A DNA stretch of 64,000 bases from Collinsella aerofaciens (GCF_002736145.1 NZ_CP024160.1:1302001-1366000), one strand, 5' to 3'. Shown: positions 1 through 9,045, numbered from the stretch's first letter. Made by a program: numbers and translations. Notes: a model not told the origin generated them from the letters alone.

Positions 1-845
1 TCGCGCGCGGTGGTTGCGGCTGCGAGAGCAGTAGCAGTCTCCTGCTTCTTGGCCTGGGCAGTCGTCAAAGCTGCCTCGGCATTCTGCTTTTCCTGCTGGG
101 CGCTGGCCTCGGCAGCCTTGGCCTGGTCCAGATTGGCCTGTGCAGTAGTAACGGCCTTATTGGCGTCATCGAGCTTTGCCTGCGCGTCCTCGACGGCCTT
201 CTTGGCGGCCTCGTACTCGTCCATACCCATGGCCTCGAGCTTGGCCTGAGCATCGTCGAGGGCCTTCTTGGCCTCATCCTGCTTTGCCTTGGCGTCCTTG
301 AGCGCCTGGGTCTTATCCTCGACACTCTTGTTGGCTTGATCGAGCTGATCGTTCAGGTCGCCCAGCTTCTTCTGCTGCTGCTCGGTCTTTTCGACGGCGG
401 CTTTGAGCTCGTCAATCTTCTCCTGGAGCGCGGCGACTTCTGCCGCGTTCTGCTCGATTTCGTTGTCGCTCACAGCCTGCGAGGCCTGATTCTTTTGCTG
501 CTGCGCCTGCTTTTGAGACTGGCCCGCCGCATCGGCGTTCTTCTGGGCGGCATCGTAGGCGGCCTGAGCGTCCTTGAGCTGCTTTGCCGACTCCTCGGCC
601 AGCTGGGCAGCCGTCTTTACGACCGCTTGGTTACCGGCGGCAACGGTGTTCTCTACAGAACTACCCCCCCCCTGAACAGAATCGCCGTTATCGGTTGACG
701 GTGCGGCGATTGCCGCCAGCGGCGACATGAGCGGCTGAGCAATGAGGCCCGCCGTCAAAACGGTTGCGACGGCGCGGTTGGCAACGCCCTTGACGTTGAC
801 GGCCTTAACCCGAGGCTCAAAGTGTTGTGGGCTGTAGTTTGCCAT
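1..845 (-). CDS. Secreted coiled-coil protein, N-terminal part (runs off the window)
   Basis: The frame is open from an ATG at 845 (preceded on the minus strand by AAAGGGAGA) to the window edge, giving 281 residues without a stop. Residues 20-48 form a hydrophobic, Ala-rich signal-like segment ending in AAIAAPS. From about residue 72 the chain is almost entirely Ala, Gln, Lys, Glu and Asp with a heptad-like rhythm and repeated phrases such as LDDAQAKLE and VEDAQAKLDDA, so a long extracellular coiled coil or stalk is expected. Codons 58-61 are read through a run of nine G (plus-strand C at 664-672). Seen: signal, coiled coil, homopolymer. Inferred: surface or secreted protein, perhaps an adhesin or a peptidoglycan hydrolase with a coiled-coil stalk; the domain that would decide this lies outside the window. 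Confidence 0.8.
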   Translation of the reverse strand, partial: MANYSPQHFEPRVKAVNVKGVANRAVATVLTAGLIAQPLMSPLAAIAAPSTDNGDSVQGGGSSVENTVAAGNQAVVKTAAQLAEESAKQLKDAQAAYDAAQKNADAAGQSQKQAQQQKNQASQAVSDNEIEQNAAEVAALQEKIDELKAAVEKTEQQQKKLGDLNDQLDQANKSVEDKTQALKDAKAKQDEAKKALDDAQAKLEAMGMDEYEAAKKAVEDAQAKLDDANKAVTTAQANLDQAKAAEASAQQEKQNAEAALTTAQAKKQETATALAAATTAR

Positions 846-1152
846 GGCTTTCTCCCTTTGACACGGATGTATCCATACGTATCAAACGGTAGCTGTCGAT
901 TTTTGAATTCTGTTGCGCAACATTGGCGACCAGCGTATTTTTTGAAATTCACGCTCTCGTGCTTCACAGTTTCGTCACATTTGAAGGAGCTGGTGCATCA
1001 TATTCTCGCGGGATGGAATTGAGCCTGTGATTTGCATTTGCTCCCGCGTCATCCGCCCTATCGGATTCCGCATCCAACAGACACCCCGCCCGCCACGGTG
1101 TAGAGTTAGGACAACGGGCGCGTTGCGCGGACCGCGCTGGAACGAGGTGGAC
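846..1152. other. Divergent intergenic region
   Basis: This stretch separates two divergently transcribed genes and should hold both promoters. I see the likely ribosome-binding sites at each end but no convincing sigma-70 pair, terminator or repeat. A frame that extends the DUF389 gene upstream to 1027 is open but has no ribosome-binding site. Confidence 0.4.
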
Positions 1153-2292
1153 ATGGAACTCGATAGACAACAGCTCAAGCGACTGCGTGAACGCCATCAC
1201 CGGCGCCATGGCATACGCCCCGCACACAGCGAGGCCATGGAGAACGCCGGCCGCTTCCTAAAGCGCGCATTCAACATTCGCGAGGGTCGCGCGCCCTATC
1301 ACGTAATCCGAAGGCGCTTTGTAAACGGGGCGCGTCTGACTGGCTCCCACCTATGCATCCTCATCATCGCCATGCTCATCGCGAGCATCGGCCTCGATAT
1401 CGATTCAGACATCGCCATCGTGGGCGCCATGCTCATCTGCCCGCTTATGGGCTCGGTCCTTGCCATGGCATATGGCATCGCCACGCTCGACCGCGAGATT
1501 ACTGTCGAAGCCGTCGCGGGCTTGGCCCTACAGATGGCCTTTTGCCTGGTCACGTCCACGTTGTACTTTAAACTCTCGCCCCTTGGCACCACCACGGCCG
1601 CCATCATCGACAATTCGACACCGACTGTGTGGGACCTTGCCGTCGCGCTCGCGGGCGGCTTTGCGGGCGGCCTGGGCAACTCGCGCGACCAGGAGCCTTC
1701 GACGCTCATTGCCGGCGTAGCCGTGGCGACCGCGCTCATGCCGCCCCTGTGCGCGGCGGGCTATGGCATCGCCATCGCAAGCGGGTCGCTGTTCCTCTCG
1801 GCCCTCTACGAGTTTGGCATCAACGTGGTCTTTATCGCACTGACCGCCGAAGCCGTGCTGCTTCTTTTGCGCGTGCCGCTCAAGCGCGACCTCAACGGCG
1901 ACGGTATTGTGACCGCCGAGGAAAATGCCGAGGTCGACGAGCTGTCACGCAAGGTGCGCCGCCGCATTATTGTGGGCACGGTGATCTTTGCCATCCCCTG
2001 CATCGTTATGACCGCGGGGGCTATTGGCTCGGCGCAGGCCGGCGTGCAAGACGGCTACGGCGTCACCGAGACCACACGCGAGCTTGCCGCGGTGCTGCCA
2101 AGCTTTAAGGATTACACCGTCGCCGTCGAGACCTCGGCCACCGAAGGCGACGAGGAGGGCATCGTCGAGCGCGAGATTGTCGCCCATGTGACAACGAGCG
2201 AGGCGCTCGGGGCGCACGACCGCCACGTCGCCCGCAAGCTCATCGACCTCAACGTACCCGAACTCGATCGCGTGGAGTTCGATGTGAAGTGA
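1153..2292 (+). CDS. DUF389 family membrane protein with an EF-hand-like loop
   Basis: The 379-residue protein starts with a basic, Arg/His-rich 60-residue leader and then has about six hydrophobic segments with the Gly/Pro-rich pattern of the DUF389 family (VGAMLICPLMGSVLAMAYG, AGGFAGGLGNSR, VATALMPPLCAAGYG). The ATG at 1153 follows AACGAGG by a normal distance; longer in-frame starts lack such a site. Between membrane segments, residues 246-257 read DLNGDGIVTAEE, which matches the 12-residue EF-hand loop (D1, N3, D5, G6, V8, E12). DUF389 proteins are membrane proteins of unclear role. The calcium-binding idea is inference. The gene is followed by a terminator-like hairpin and seems monocistronic. 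Confidence 0.85.
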   Translation: MELDRQQLKRLRERHHRRHGIRPAHSEAMENAGRFLKRAFNIREGRAPYHVIRRRFVNGARLTGSHLCILIIAMLIASIGLDIDSDIAIVGAMLICPLMGSVLAMAYGIATLDREITVEAVAGLALQMAFCLVTSTLYFKLSPLGTTTAAIIDNSTPTVWDLAVALAGGFAGGLGNSRDQEPSTLIAGVAVATALMPPLCAAGYGIAIASGSLFLSALYEFGINVVFIALTAEAVLLLLRVPLKRDLNGDGIVTAEENAEVDELSRKVRRRIIVGTVIFAIPCIVMTAGAIGSAQAGVQDGYGVTETTRELAAVLPSFKDYTVAVETSATEGDEEGIVEREIVAHVTTSEALGAHDRHVARKLIDLNVPELDRVEFDVK

Positions 2293-2368
2293 TGCGGAGC
2301 GCGGGGATGAATGCTCGCACGGACGCAAGTTACAACGAGGCGCAGACGCGATACGGATACGAGCAAAT

Positions 2369-2406
2369 AGCGGGGTGCAGTTCACGTCCGCGCCCCGCTC
2401 GCTGTT
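2369..2406 (+). terminator. Terminator of the DUF389 gene
   Basis: AGCGGGG pairs with CCCCGCT across a 17-base loop and is followed by CGCTGTTTTATT. It lies 77 bases after the stop codon. Confidence 0.55.
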
Positions 2407-2419
2407 TTATTGCCGTGAA

Positions 2420-2869
2420 TCAGACGTCCGCATCGACATCGCCAGACTCCACCGTAAACGCCGGACCGGTACTCACCAGATAAAAACGGGTCACCCTGGT
2501 ATCTCTAAATAGGTAGAGCAAGCCCTGATCGCGTCGGCGCGAAATATACGCCACGTGGACCGTACCGAATATTTCGCCGTTTTCATTCTTTAATACCAGA
2601 ATGTTGGGGTCGTCCATACGTTTGAACTGTCCATCAACGATGCTGCCGCCTTTGCCGACCAGCTGCCACCGATGGTTATCCTCTTCATGAAAGGCCAGGG
2701 TTTCCAAGCCTGCTTTGTCATCCCGATAGTAACCATCAATGGCGAAGCCTTCGGAAGCACATTCCTGCATATAGGATGTTTCACGACTTATAGCGAACTG
2801 CCCCGTAGCGCCCAAAAGCACAACTAGGCAAACCACTGCAAGGGTTATTGAGATAGTGCGGCGGCCCAT
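2420..2869 (-). CDS. Small membrane-anchored or secreted hypothetical protein
   Basis: 149 residues. Residues 5-27 (ISITLAVVCLVVLLGATGQ) form one hydrophobic segment after Met-Gly-Arg-Arg, so the protein is either anchored by its N terminus or cleaved as a signal peptide. The remainder is soluble, mixed charge, with beta-rich character (WQLVGKGGSIVDGQF, EIFGTVHVAYISRR). I do not recognise the family. It converges with the DUF389 gene and has no obvious operon partner; base composition is a little more AT-rich than its neighbours. Confidence 0.7.
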   Translation of the reverse strand: MGRRTISITLAVVCLVVLLGATGQFAISRETSYMQECASEGFAIDGYYRDDKAGLETLAFHEEDNHRWQLVGKGGSIVDGQFKRMDDPNILVLKNENGEIFGTVHVAYISRRRDQGLLYLFRDTRVTRFYLVSTGPAFTVESGDVDADV

Positions 2870-3059
2870 GCTAGCCAGCCCGATACTTGTTTAACGGAGC
2901 GCGAAACATACTTGGCACCTCCGATATCAGAGCAAACGTCACCCGCAGCCCGGCGGCAGTCATATGTTTCCAACATCAAACCATATGGCTGCCACTCGCG
3001 GAGGGGGCATCGGCGAACGGCGTGTTTTCATACTCCATTGGTCAAACCTAAGCGCGGCC

Positions 3060-3280
3060 CTACAGCTCGTACTTGTACACGCGGTAGATGAACTTTTCGG
3101 CTTCCATCTCGTAGGTGGCGATGGGCAGTCCGCAGCGATCATCTCGTCGTTTGGCAGATAGGTCACGCTATGTTGGCCCGCGTTGAGCGAAAAATCGCCT
3201 TGGGCCTGCAGCAACTTGTCCTCAAAGCCCGAGTCAGCCCAAAACTCTGGCGAGCCCACGGAAGGCTGCAGCAAGGTCAT
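3060..3280 (-). pseudogene. Frameshifted remnant of an unknown gene
   Basis: On the minus strand a frame starting MTLLQPSVGSPEFW runs to about 3135 and then loses sense. Shifting by one base at the GGACTGCC near 3130 restores a plausible C terminus, LPIATYEMEAEKFIYRVYKYEL followed by TAG at 3062-3060. The piece starts just after the terminator of the upstream gene and lacks a ribosome-binding site. It may be a decayed 3-prime fragment, or a short gene with a sequencing error. I do not recognise the family. Confidence 0.45.
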
Positions 3281-3299
3281 TTGCGCAACATATGTCCAG

Positions 3300-3335
3300 C
3301 AAAAACGGGTGGTAGCCGGCACGGCTACCACCCGT
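3300..3335 (-). terminator. Rho-independent terminator of the activase operon
   Basis: A perfect 13-bp stem (ACGGGTGGTAGCC with GGCTACCACCCGT, five-base loop) is followed on the minus strand by TTTTT. It lies 30 bases beyond the activase stop codon at 3366. Confidence 0.9.
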
Positions 3336-3365
3336 TTGCCTCATATCTAGCCCAAAGCAGGCCAG

Positions 3366-6300
3366 TTACTTCTTAATGCCGCGCCCCAGACGCTCGGCGA
3401 CCGATGCAACGGCCTCTTCGCTGGCCGGCCCGCAGCTCACGCAGCCGTCATGTGCACGCATCTGGCCGGTAACCTCGTCCATCGCGAGCGGTGCCACCTT
3501 CTCGAGCTTAAAGCCCTTGCCGGCGCGCATGTTTTCCTTGGCAACGCTGATCATGAGCTTAATACGGTTGAGTTGGTTGACCTCGGACGCGCCAGGGTCG
3601 TAGTCCACCGCGACAATGTTGCTCTCGGGGTGCTGGCGGCGTAGCTCCTTGATCACGGCCTTGCCCACCACGTGGTTGGGCAGGCACGCGAAGGGCTGCG
3701 TGCAGATGATGTTGGGCGCACCGTGATCGATCAGGTCGAGCATCTCGGCCGTAAGCAACCAGCCCTCGCCCATGTTGTTGCACACCGAAAGCACCGTGCG
3801 GGCCTTATCGGCCATGGTGCCGATGCGCTCGGGCGCCTCAAAGCGGCGGGACTTTTCGAGCATCTCTTCCACCGGCGTGCGCATCCAGTCCACGAGCTTG
3901 ATGAGCGCCTGCATACCAGCGCGCGTGGTAGCAGAGCTTCCCAGCTCGTCCTTCTGCAGCTCGGCGTTGCTCATGGAGTACAGGAAGAAGTCAAGCAGGC
4001 CCGGCACTACGGCCTCGCAGCCCTCGCGCTCGATGACATCGACCACGTGGTTGTTGGCTGTGGGGTGGAACTTGACCAAGATCTCACCGACCACGCCCAC
4101 GCGCGGCTTGGTACCCTCGCCCACGAGCGGCATAGTATCGAACGCGCGGATGGCCTCACGGCACAGCTTGGTGTAGTTGTGGCGGTTGAACTTGGGCGCC
4201 AGCTTGCGGGCGCGCGCCATGTACTCCTCGTAGAGTGCGTTGGCAGCGCCGGGCGTGGCCTCGTACGGGCGGCAACGATAGAGCATCTGCATCATCACGT
4301 CGCCAAAGAGCACCGCGTACACGGCTTGCTTAAGCAGCGCCGGCGTAATCTTAAAGCCGGGGTTGTCCTCGCCGAGCGCCACGGCCGAAAGCGAGATCAC
4401 CGGGATCTCGGGGTGGCCGCTCTCGCGCAGGGCCTTGCGGATGAGTGCGATGTAGTTGGTGGCACGGCAGCCGCCGCCGGTCTGGCTGATGACCACGGCC
4501 GTCTTGGACAGGTCGTACCGACCGCTCTCGATGGCCTCCATAATCTGGCCCGTTACCAGGATCGACGGATAGCAAATGTCATTGTTCACATAGCGCAGAC
4601 CGGCCTCGACGGCATCGTGATCGGTCGAGGGCAGCAGTTCCAGGTTATAGCCAGCACCGCGGAACACCTCTTTGACCAGGTCGAAGTGGATCGGCGCCAT
4701 CTGCGGGCACAGGATGGTGTAGCCCTCCTCGCGCATCTGCTCGGTAAAGGGCACCTTGGGCCACGCGGTCGAAGCACTCTCGCGCTGAGCCTCAAACGTG
4801 TACTTGCGGCTCGCGAACGCGGGGGCATCCGTGGAGGGCGCCACCGGCGCGGCATCGCCCTGCTCGTAGGCCTCGCCCGCGGCCGTGGCCTCGGCCAAGC
4901 GCTCGGCCTCCTGGTCCTTGAGCGCTGCCATGAGCGAGCGAATACGGATACGCGCGGCGCCCAAGTTGGACACCTCGTCAATCTTGAGCACGGTGTAGAT
5001 CTTGCCGCTGGCCTCAAGGATCTCCTGCACCTGGTCGGTGGTCAGAGCGTCCAGACCGCAGCCGAAAGAGTTGAGCTGAATCAGGTCCAAATCGTTGCGC
5101 ATCGTCACAAAACGGGCGACGGCGTACAGGCGGCTGTGGTACATCCACTGGTCGACGACGCGAATCGGACGCTCGGGCTTTACCAGATGCGCGAGCGAAT
5201 CCTCGGTAAAAACCGCAAAGCCAAAGCTCGAGATAAGCTCGGGCAGGGCATGGTTGATCTCGGGGTCGTTATGGTAGGGACGGCCGGCGAGCACGATGCC
5301 GTGACCGCCGTGGTCCTCGACCCACTTAAGAGCCTCCTCGCCCATAGTCTGGATGTCCTCGTGGAAACGCGCATCGGCCTCAAAGGCAGCGTTGACGGCG
5401 GCATCGACCTCGGAGCGCGTGATTTTAGGACCACGCACGCGACCGCGACCGGCCTCAGCATCGGCCACACGGTCGACGGCGAGCACCTGGTACAGACGGC
5501 GCTTGAGCTCGGTCTTGTCGTGATAGGGCACAAACGGGTACAGAAACTCGATGTTCTGCTCGCGGATCTCGTCGATGTTGAGCGCCAGCGCCGTGGGGTA
5601 GCTCATGACGATGGGACAGTTGTAACAGTTGCCAGCCGTCGGGTCCTCCTTGCGCTCCCAGCGCACGCACGGCATCCAAATGAAGTCGACATCGCGGTCG
5701 ATAAGGTTCATCACATGGCCGTGGCTCATCTTTGCCGGGTAGCACACGCTCTCGGACGGCATGGACTCGATGCCCGCCTGGTAGGTCTTCTTGCTCGACT
5801 GGTCGGACAGCTGCACGCTAAAGCCCAAGCGCGTAAAGAACGCGTGCCAGAAGGGGTAGTTCTCGTACATGTTGAGCGCGCGGGGGATGCCGACGGTACC
5901 GCGCGGGGCCTCGTCGGGGCTCAGCACCTCGCGGTTAAACAGCAGCTCGTTTTTCTTTTTGAAGAGGTTGGGGGCCTCGGTCTTCTGCTTTTTGTGGCCG
6001 GCGCCCTTCTCGCAGCGGTTGCCGGTAATGAAGCGCCTGCCGCCGCCAAAGTCGTTGACGGTGAGCTGGCAGTTGTTGGAGCAGCGACCGCAGCGGACAT
6101 GCTTTTGCGTCACGGTAAGGTGCGCGATGTCCTCAGCCGAAAGGATGGTCGAAGTGCCGTCGGCGCCAGCGCGATCGCGGGCGAGCAGGGCCGCACCATA
6201 GGCGCCCATGCAGCCGGCGATATCGGGACGCACGGCATGAACGCCGGTGAGCTGCTCAAACGCGCGCAGCGTGGCGTCGGACATAAAGGTGCCGCCCTGG

Positions 6301-8147
6301 ACGATCACCTGGCTGCCGATCTCCTTGGGGTCGCGCAGCTTAATGACCTTGAACAGGGCGTTCTTGATGACGGAATAGGACAGGCCGGCCGCGATGTCGC
6401 CCACCGTGGCGCCTTCCTTTTGCGCCTGCTTGACGCGCGAGTTCATAAAGACCGTGCAGCGGCTGCCCAGGTCGACGGGGGCCTTGGCATGGATGGCGGC
6501 ATCGGCAAACGCGCGCACGTCCATGTTCATAGACACGGCGAAACTCTCGATAAAGCTGCCGCAACCCGACGAGCAGGCCTCGTTGAGCATGATGTGCTCG
6601 ATGACGCCGTCCTTGACGCGCAGGCACTTCATGTCCTGGCCGCCAATGTCCAGAATAAACTCGACGCCGGGCAGGAACGCCTTGGCACCGCGCAAGTGCG
6701 CGACGGTCTCGATCTCGCCGGAATCGGCCTTGAGGGCCTCGATGAGCAGCGCCTCGCCGTAGCCCGTGGTAGTCACGTGGCCGATGGTGCAGCCCGCGGG
6801 GATGTGGTTGTAGAAATCGGCCATGATGACCTTGGCCGTGCCCAGGATGTCGCCGTTGTTGTTGCCGTACCAGGTGTGCAGCAGCTGGCCGTCCTCGCCC
6901 ACGAGCGCGGCCTTCATGGTGGTGGAACCGGCGTCGATGCCAATGAACACGCGGCCGGTGTAGCCTTCGAGTTTGCCCTTGGGGACGACTTCCTGGTCGT
7001 GGCGGGTTTTGAACTCGGCGAAGTCCTCGTCGGTAGCAAAGAGCGGATCCAGGCGCTCGACCTCGGCACCCTGTGTGTCACCCAGGGCATCGATAGCCTC
7101 GATGAGCTGCGGGAACGTGCTGAGCTTGTTGGACTCATGCGCCATGGCGGCGCCGCTCGCCACAAACAGGTGAGCGTTTTGGGGCACAATGCGGTGCTCC
7201 TCGTCCAGGTTGAGCGTGAGGTAGAAGCGGTGGCGCAGCTCGGAGAGATACTGCAGCGGGCCGCCCAGGAAGGCGACGTTGCCGCGGATGGGACGGCCGC
7301 ACGCCAGGCCCGAGATGGTCTGGGTCACGACGGCTTGGAAGATGGAAGCGGCGACGTCCTCGGGACGGGCGCCTTCGTTGAGCAGCGGCTGCACGTCGGT
7401 CTTGGCAAAAACGCCGCAGCGGCTGGCGATGGGATAGATGGTGGTGGCGTTGGCCGCGAGTTCGTTGAGGCCGCTGGCGTCGGTGTGCAGCAGAGTGGCC
7501 ATCTGGTCGATGAAGGCGCCCGTGCCGCCGGCGCAGGTGCCGTTCATGCGCTGCTCGATGCCGTTGTCGAAGTAGATGATCTTGGCGTCCTCGCCGCCCA
7601 GCTCGATGGCAACATCGGTGGCCGGGATGAGGGTCTCGACGGCACGCTTGCTGGCGATGACCTCCTGGACAAACTCCAGGCCGAGCCACTGAGATAGCAG
7701 CAGACCGCCCGAGCCGGTGATGGCGCAGGTCATCTGGGCCGTCGGCAGCACGGTCGCAGCGCCCTCGAACAGGTCGCGGGCGCAAGCGCGGACGTCGGTG
7801 TGGTGGCGCTGGTACTTGGCGTAGACAATCTGGTTGTCGTCGTTGAGCACAGCGAGCTTAACGGTGGTGGAGCCCACGTCGATGCCCAGGTGCAGGTTGC
7901 CGCGAGCGGCCTCGGGGTTGAAGATCGCGCCTTCGGGGGCGTGGGCGGCGGCTACGGGCTCAGCGGCAGTGACGGGCTCGCTAGCGACGGGCGTCTCCCC
8001 TGCCGCGTTCTTGGCCTCGGCAACAGCCTCGGCAACTTTCTCGGCAGCCGCGGTCGCGGCCTTCTGCGCGGCGTCCACCACGGCGGGCGCGGCCTCGCGT
8101 GCGGCAGCAACCACACGGTCCTTAATGCCCTCGACGAGTTTGCTCAT
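3366..8147 (-). CDS. Giant 2-hydroxyacyl-CoA dehydratase-type activase with two ASKHA domains
   Basis: 1593 residues. After an Ala-rich helical leader (1-85) comes one ASKHA ATPase domain of the BcrA/BadF/HgdC type (GIDVGSTTVKLAV at 88, ELGGEDAKI, GTCAGGTGAFID), then a second from about 400 (GIDAGSTTMKAAL, DIGGQDMKC, ACSSGCGSFIE). In HgdC-type activases the Cys between the two halves binds a 4Fe-4S cluster at the dimer interface; both repeats keep such a Cys. A Cys cluster CGRCSNNC near 684 follows, then DUF2229-like and HgdB-like regions with more conserved Cys (SVCYPAKMSHGH, NCYNCP, DICYPS) and a terminal CVSCGP. The family couples ATP hydrolysis to low-potential electron transfer; the acceptor here is unknown and no dehydratase subunits lie alongside. 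GAGGAG precedes the ATG. It is co-transcribed with the TetR gene 12 bases upstream. Confidence 0.88.
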   Translation of the reverse strand: MSKLVEGIKDRVVAAAREAAPAVVDAAQKAATAAAEKVAEAVAEAKNAAGETPVASEPVTAAEPVAAAHAPEGAIFNPEAARGNLHLGIDVGSTTVKLAVLNDDNQIVYAKYQRHHTDVRACARDLFEGAATVLPTAQMTCAITGSGGLLLSQWLGLEFVQEVIASKRAVETLIPATDVAIELGGEDAKIIYFDNGIEQRMNGTCAGGTGAFIDQMATLLHTDASGLNELAANATTIYPIASRCGVFAKTDVQPLLNEGARPEDVAASIFQAVVTQTISGLACGRPIRGNVAFLGGPLQYLSELRHRFYLTLNLDEEHRIVPQNAHLFVASGAAMAHESNKLSTFPQLIEAIDALGDTQGAEVERLDPLFATDEDFAEFKTRHDQEVVPKGKLEGYTGRVFIGIDAGSTTMKAALVGEDGQLLHTWYGNNNGDILGTAKVIMADFYNHIPAGCTIGHVTTTGYGEALLIEALKADSGEIETVAHLRGAKAFLPGVEFILDIGGQDMKCLRVKDGVIEHIMLNEACSSGCGSFIESFAVSMNMDVRAFADAAIHAKAPVDLGSRCTVFMNSRVKQAQKEGATVGDIAAGLSYSVIKNALFKVIKLRDPKEIGSQVIVQGGTFMSDATLRAFEQLTGVHAVRPDIAGCMGAYGAALLARDRAGADGTSTILSAEDIAHLTVTQKHVRCGRCSNNCQLTVNDFGGGRRFITGNRCEKGAGHKKQKTEAPNLFKKKNELLFNREVLSPDEAPRGTVGIPRALNMYENYPFWHAFFTRLGFSVQLSDQSSKKTYQAGIESMPSESVCYPAKMSHGHVMNLIDRDVDFIWMPCVRWERKEDPTAGNCYNCPIVMSYPTALALNIDEIREQNIEFLYPFVPYHDKTELKRRLYQVLAVDRVADAEAGRGRVRGPKITRSEVDAAVNAAFEADARFHEDIQTMGEEALKWVEDHGGHGIVLAGRPYHNDPEINHALPELISSFGFAVFTEDSLAHLVKPERPIRVVDQWMYHSRLYAVARFVTMRNDLDLIQLNSFGCGLDALTTDQVQEILEASGKIYTVLKIDEVSNLGAARIRIRSLMAALKDQEAERLAEATAAGEAYEQGDAAPVAPSTDAPAFASRKYTFEAQRESASTAWPKVPFTEQMREEGYTILCPQMAPIHFDLVKEVFRGAGYNLELLPSTDHDAVEAGLRYVNNDICYPSILVTGQIMEAIESGRYDLSKTAVVISQTGGGCRATNYIALIRKALRESGHPEIPVISLSAVALGEDNPGFKITPALLKQAVYAVLFGDVMMQMLYRCRPYEATPGAANALYEEYMARARKLAPKFNRHNYTKLCREAIRAFDTMPLVGEGTKPRVGVVGEILVKFHPTANNHVVDVIEREGCEAVVPGLLDFFLYSMSNAELQKDELGSSATTRAGMQALIKLVDWMRTPVEEMLEKSRRFEAPERIGTMADKARTVLSVCNNMGEGWLLTAEMLDLIDHGAPNIICTQPFACLPNHVVGKAVIKELRRQHPESNIVAVDYDPGASEVNQLNRIKLMISVAKENMRAGKGFKLEKVAPLAMDEVTGQMRAHDGCVSCGPASEEAVASVAERLGRGIKK

Positions 8148-8159
8148 CTGTCTCTCCTC

Positions 8160-8870
8160 TTAGTTGTTGGACTCGACGGTTGCGGTGGTGTCGACCGCAT
8201 CCTCGAGCTGCAGATTCAATAGCTTCATGCCGTATTCCGGCACGTTGATATCGATGGGTTGGCCATACAGGTCGCCGGGGCGCACAAAGGCGATGACCGT
8301 CATAATGCGCGCCATGGTCTCGGGCGATTCAGAAAGGTCACGCTCAAACCAACGTTGGATCATGCCGACCTCGGCACTCACGACATAGGTGACGTAGTAG
8401 TCAAAGAAGGTGCCCAGCGCCAAGCCCAAAATGCCCGTCTGTGCACGCGGCACCACGGCCTCGCGTGCGGTATCGATGATCTTTTTAATAAAGGCGGGGT
8501 CGCCGCCCGGGCCCAGCAGGGCCCCGATAAGGTCGCGATTAGCCGCAAGATAGCGAAGCAGCTCAACCGAACCGGGTGCCGGCTCGAGCTCGTCGATATT
8601 GCGGTAAAGATCGGGTAATTGAGCTGCGGTGATAAGCTCCACCCGCTCGCGAATCTCGGCAAGCAGGCCGTCCTCGATCTGGCTGATAAAGTCGGGGATA
8701 TCGCGGTAGTGCGAATAGAACGTGCGGCGTGTAAGACCGGCGCGCTCGGTGAGCGACGCGACGTTAATGCGCGAAAGGTCGCCGCTTTCGGCAAGCTCGC
8801 TGGCAAGCGCCTGGCGAAGGGCACGCTGCGAGCGAAGGGACCGGCGGTCGCATTTCTCGAGCTGGGACAA
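8160..8870 (-). CDS. TetR family regulator upstream of the activase
   Basis: 236 residues. Residues 14-60 carry the TetR helix-turn-helix (INVASLTERAGLTRRTFYSH), followed by an all-helical ligand domain. It is the first gene of an operon with the giant activase, only 12 bases apart, so it probably controls its own operon. Palindromes in its upstream region fit autorepression. The ligand is unknown; an acyl-CoA is a reasonable guess from context only. The start is ATG preceded on the minus strand by AAGGAGG. Confidence 0.88.
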   Translation of the reverse strand: MSQLEKCDRRSLRSQRALRQALASELAESGDLSRINVASLTERAGLTRRTFYSHYRDIPDFISQIEDGLLAEIRERVELITAAQLPDLYRNIDELEPAPGSVELLRYLAANRDLIGALLGPGGDPAFIKKIIDTAREAVVPRAQTGILGLALGTFFDYYVTYVVSAEVGMIQRWFERDLSESPETMARIMTVIAFVRPGDLYGQPIDINVPEYGMKLLNLQLEDAVDTTATVESNN

Positions 8871-8892
8871 GCGTCCTCCTTGTTACTCAGCC

Positions 8893-8936
8893 TGTGCGCT
8901 ATTGCACAGTGCGAGTATTATTGCACACCGTGTGCA
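8893..8936 (-). promoter_or_regulatory. Two operator-like palindromes before the TetR gene
   Basis: TGTGC-N6-GCACA (8893-8908) and TGCACAC-C-GTGTGCA (8922-8936) lie 23 and 52 bases upstream of the TetR start and share the GCACA/TGTGC core. They are the expected size and place for autoregulatory TetR operators. Confidence 0.6.
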
Positions 8937-8963
8937 TCAACACGTAAAGGCAATATTTAGATT

Positions 8964-8990
8964 GTGACAAAGGGGCGTCCCTTTGCCACA
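8964..8990. repeat. Short REP-like hairpin, left flank of the toxin-antitoxin candidate
   Basis: GTGACAAAGGGGCGTCCCTT plus TGCCACA forms a hairpin (GTGaCAAAGGG with CCCTTTGcCAC). A near-identical sequence in opposite orientation lies at 9359-9386, so the two enclose a 368-bp segment. Confidence 0.7.
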
Positions 8991-9010
8991 TTCCACGGCG
9001 GCATTACCGA

Positions 9011-9039
9011 TTGTCCAAAAAGTCATTCGTGGGTAGAAT
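9011..9039 (+). promoter_or_regulatory. Promoter of the convergent small RNA
   Basis: TTGTCC, exactly 17 bases, then TAGAAT: a good sigma-70 pair pointing rightward with no plausible reading frame behind it before the terminator at 9094-9128. Predicted transcript start is near 9046. Confidence 0.6.
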
Positions 9040-9045
9040 GGTGTC

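Noticed and set aside
1027-1152. Upstream extension of the DUF389 gene to 1027
   Set aside because: The extra 42 codons lack a ribosome-binding site and read as Arg/Pro/Cys-rich noise, while AACGAGG lies before ATG 1153.
3672-7697. Very long open frame (over 1300 codons) on the plus strand opposite the activase gene
   Set aside because: It mirrors the codon pattern of the minus-strand gene in GC-rich DNA, has no ribosome-binding site, and its translation is low-complexity His/Arg/Ala/Val text without any domain. The activase on the other strand has clear motifs throughout.
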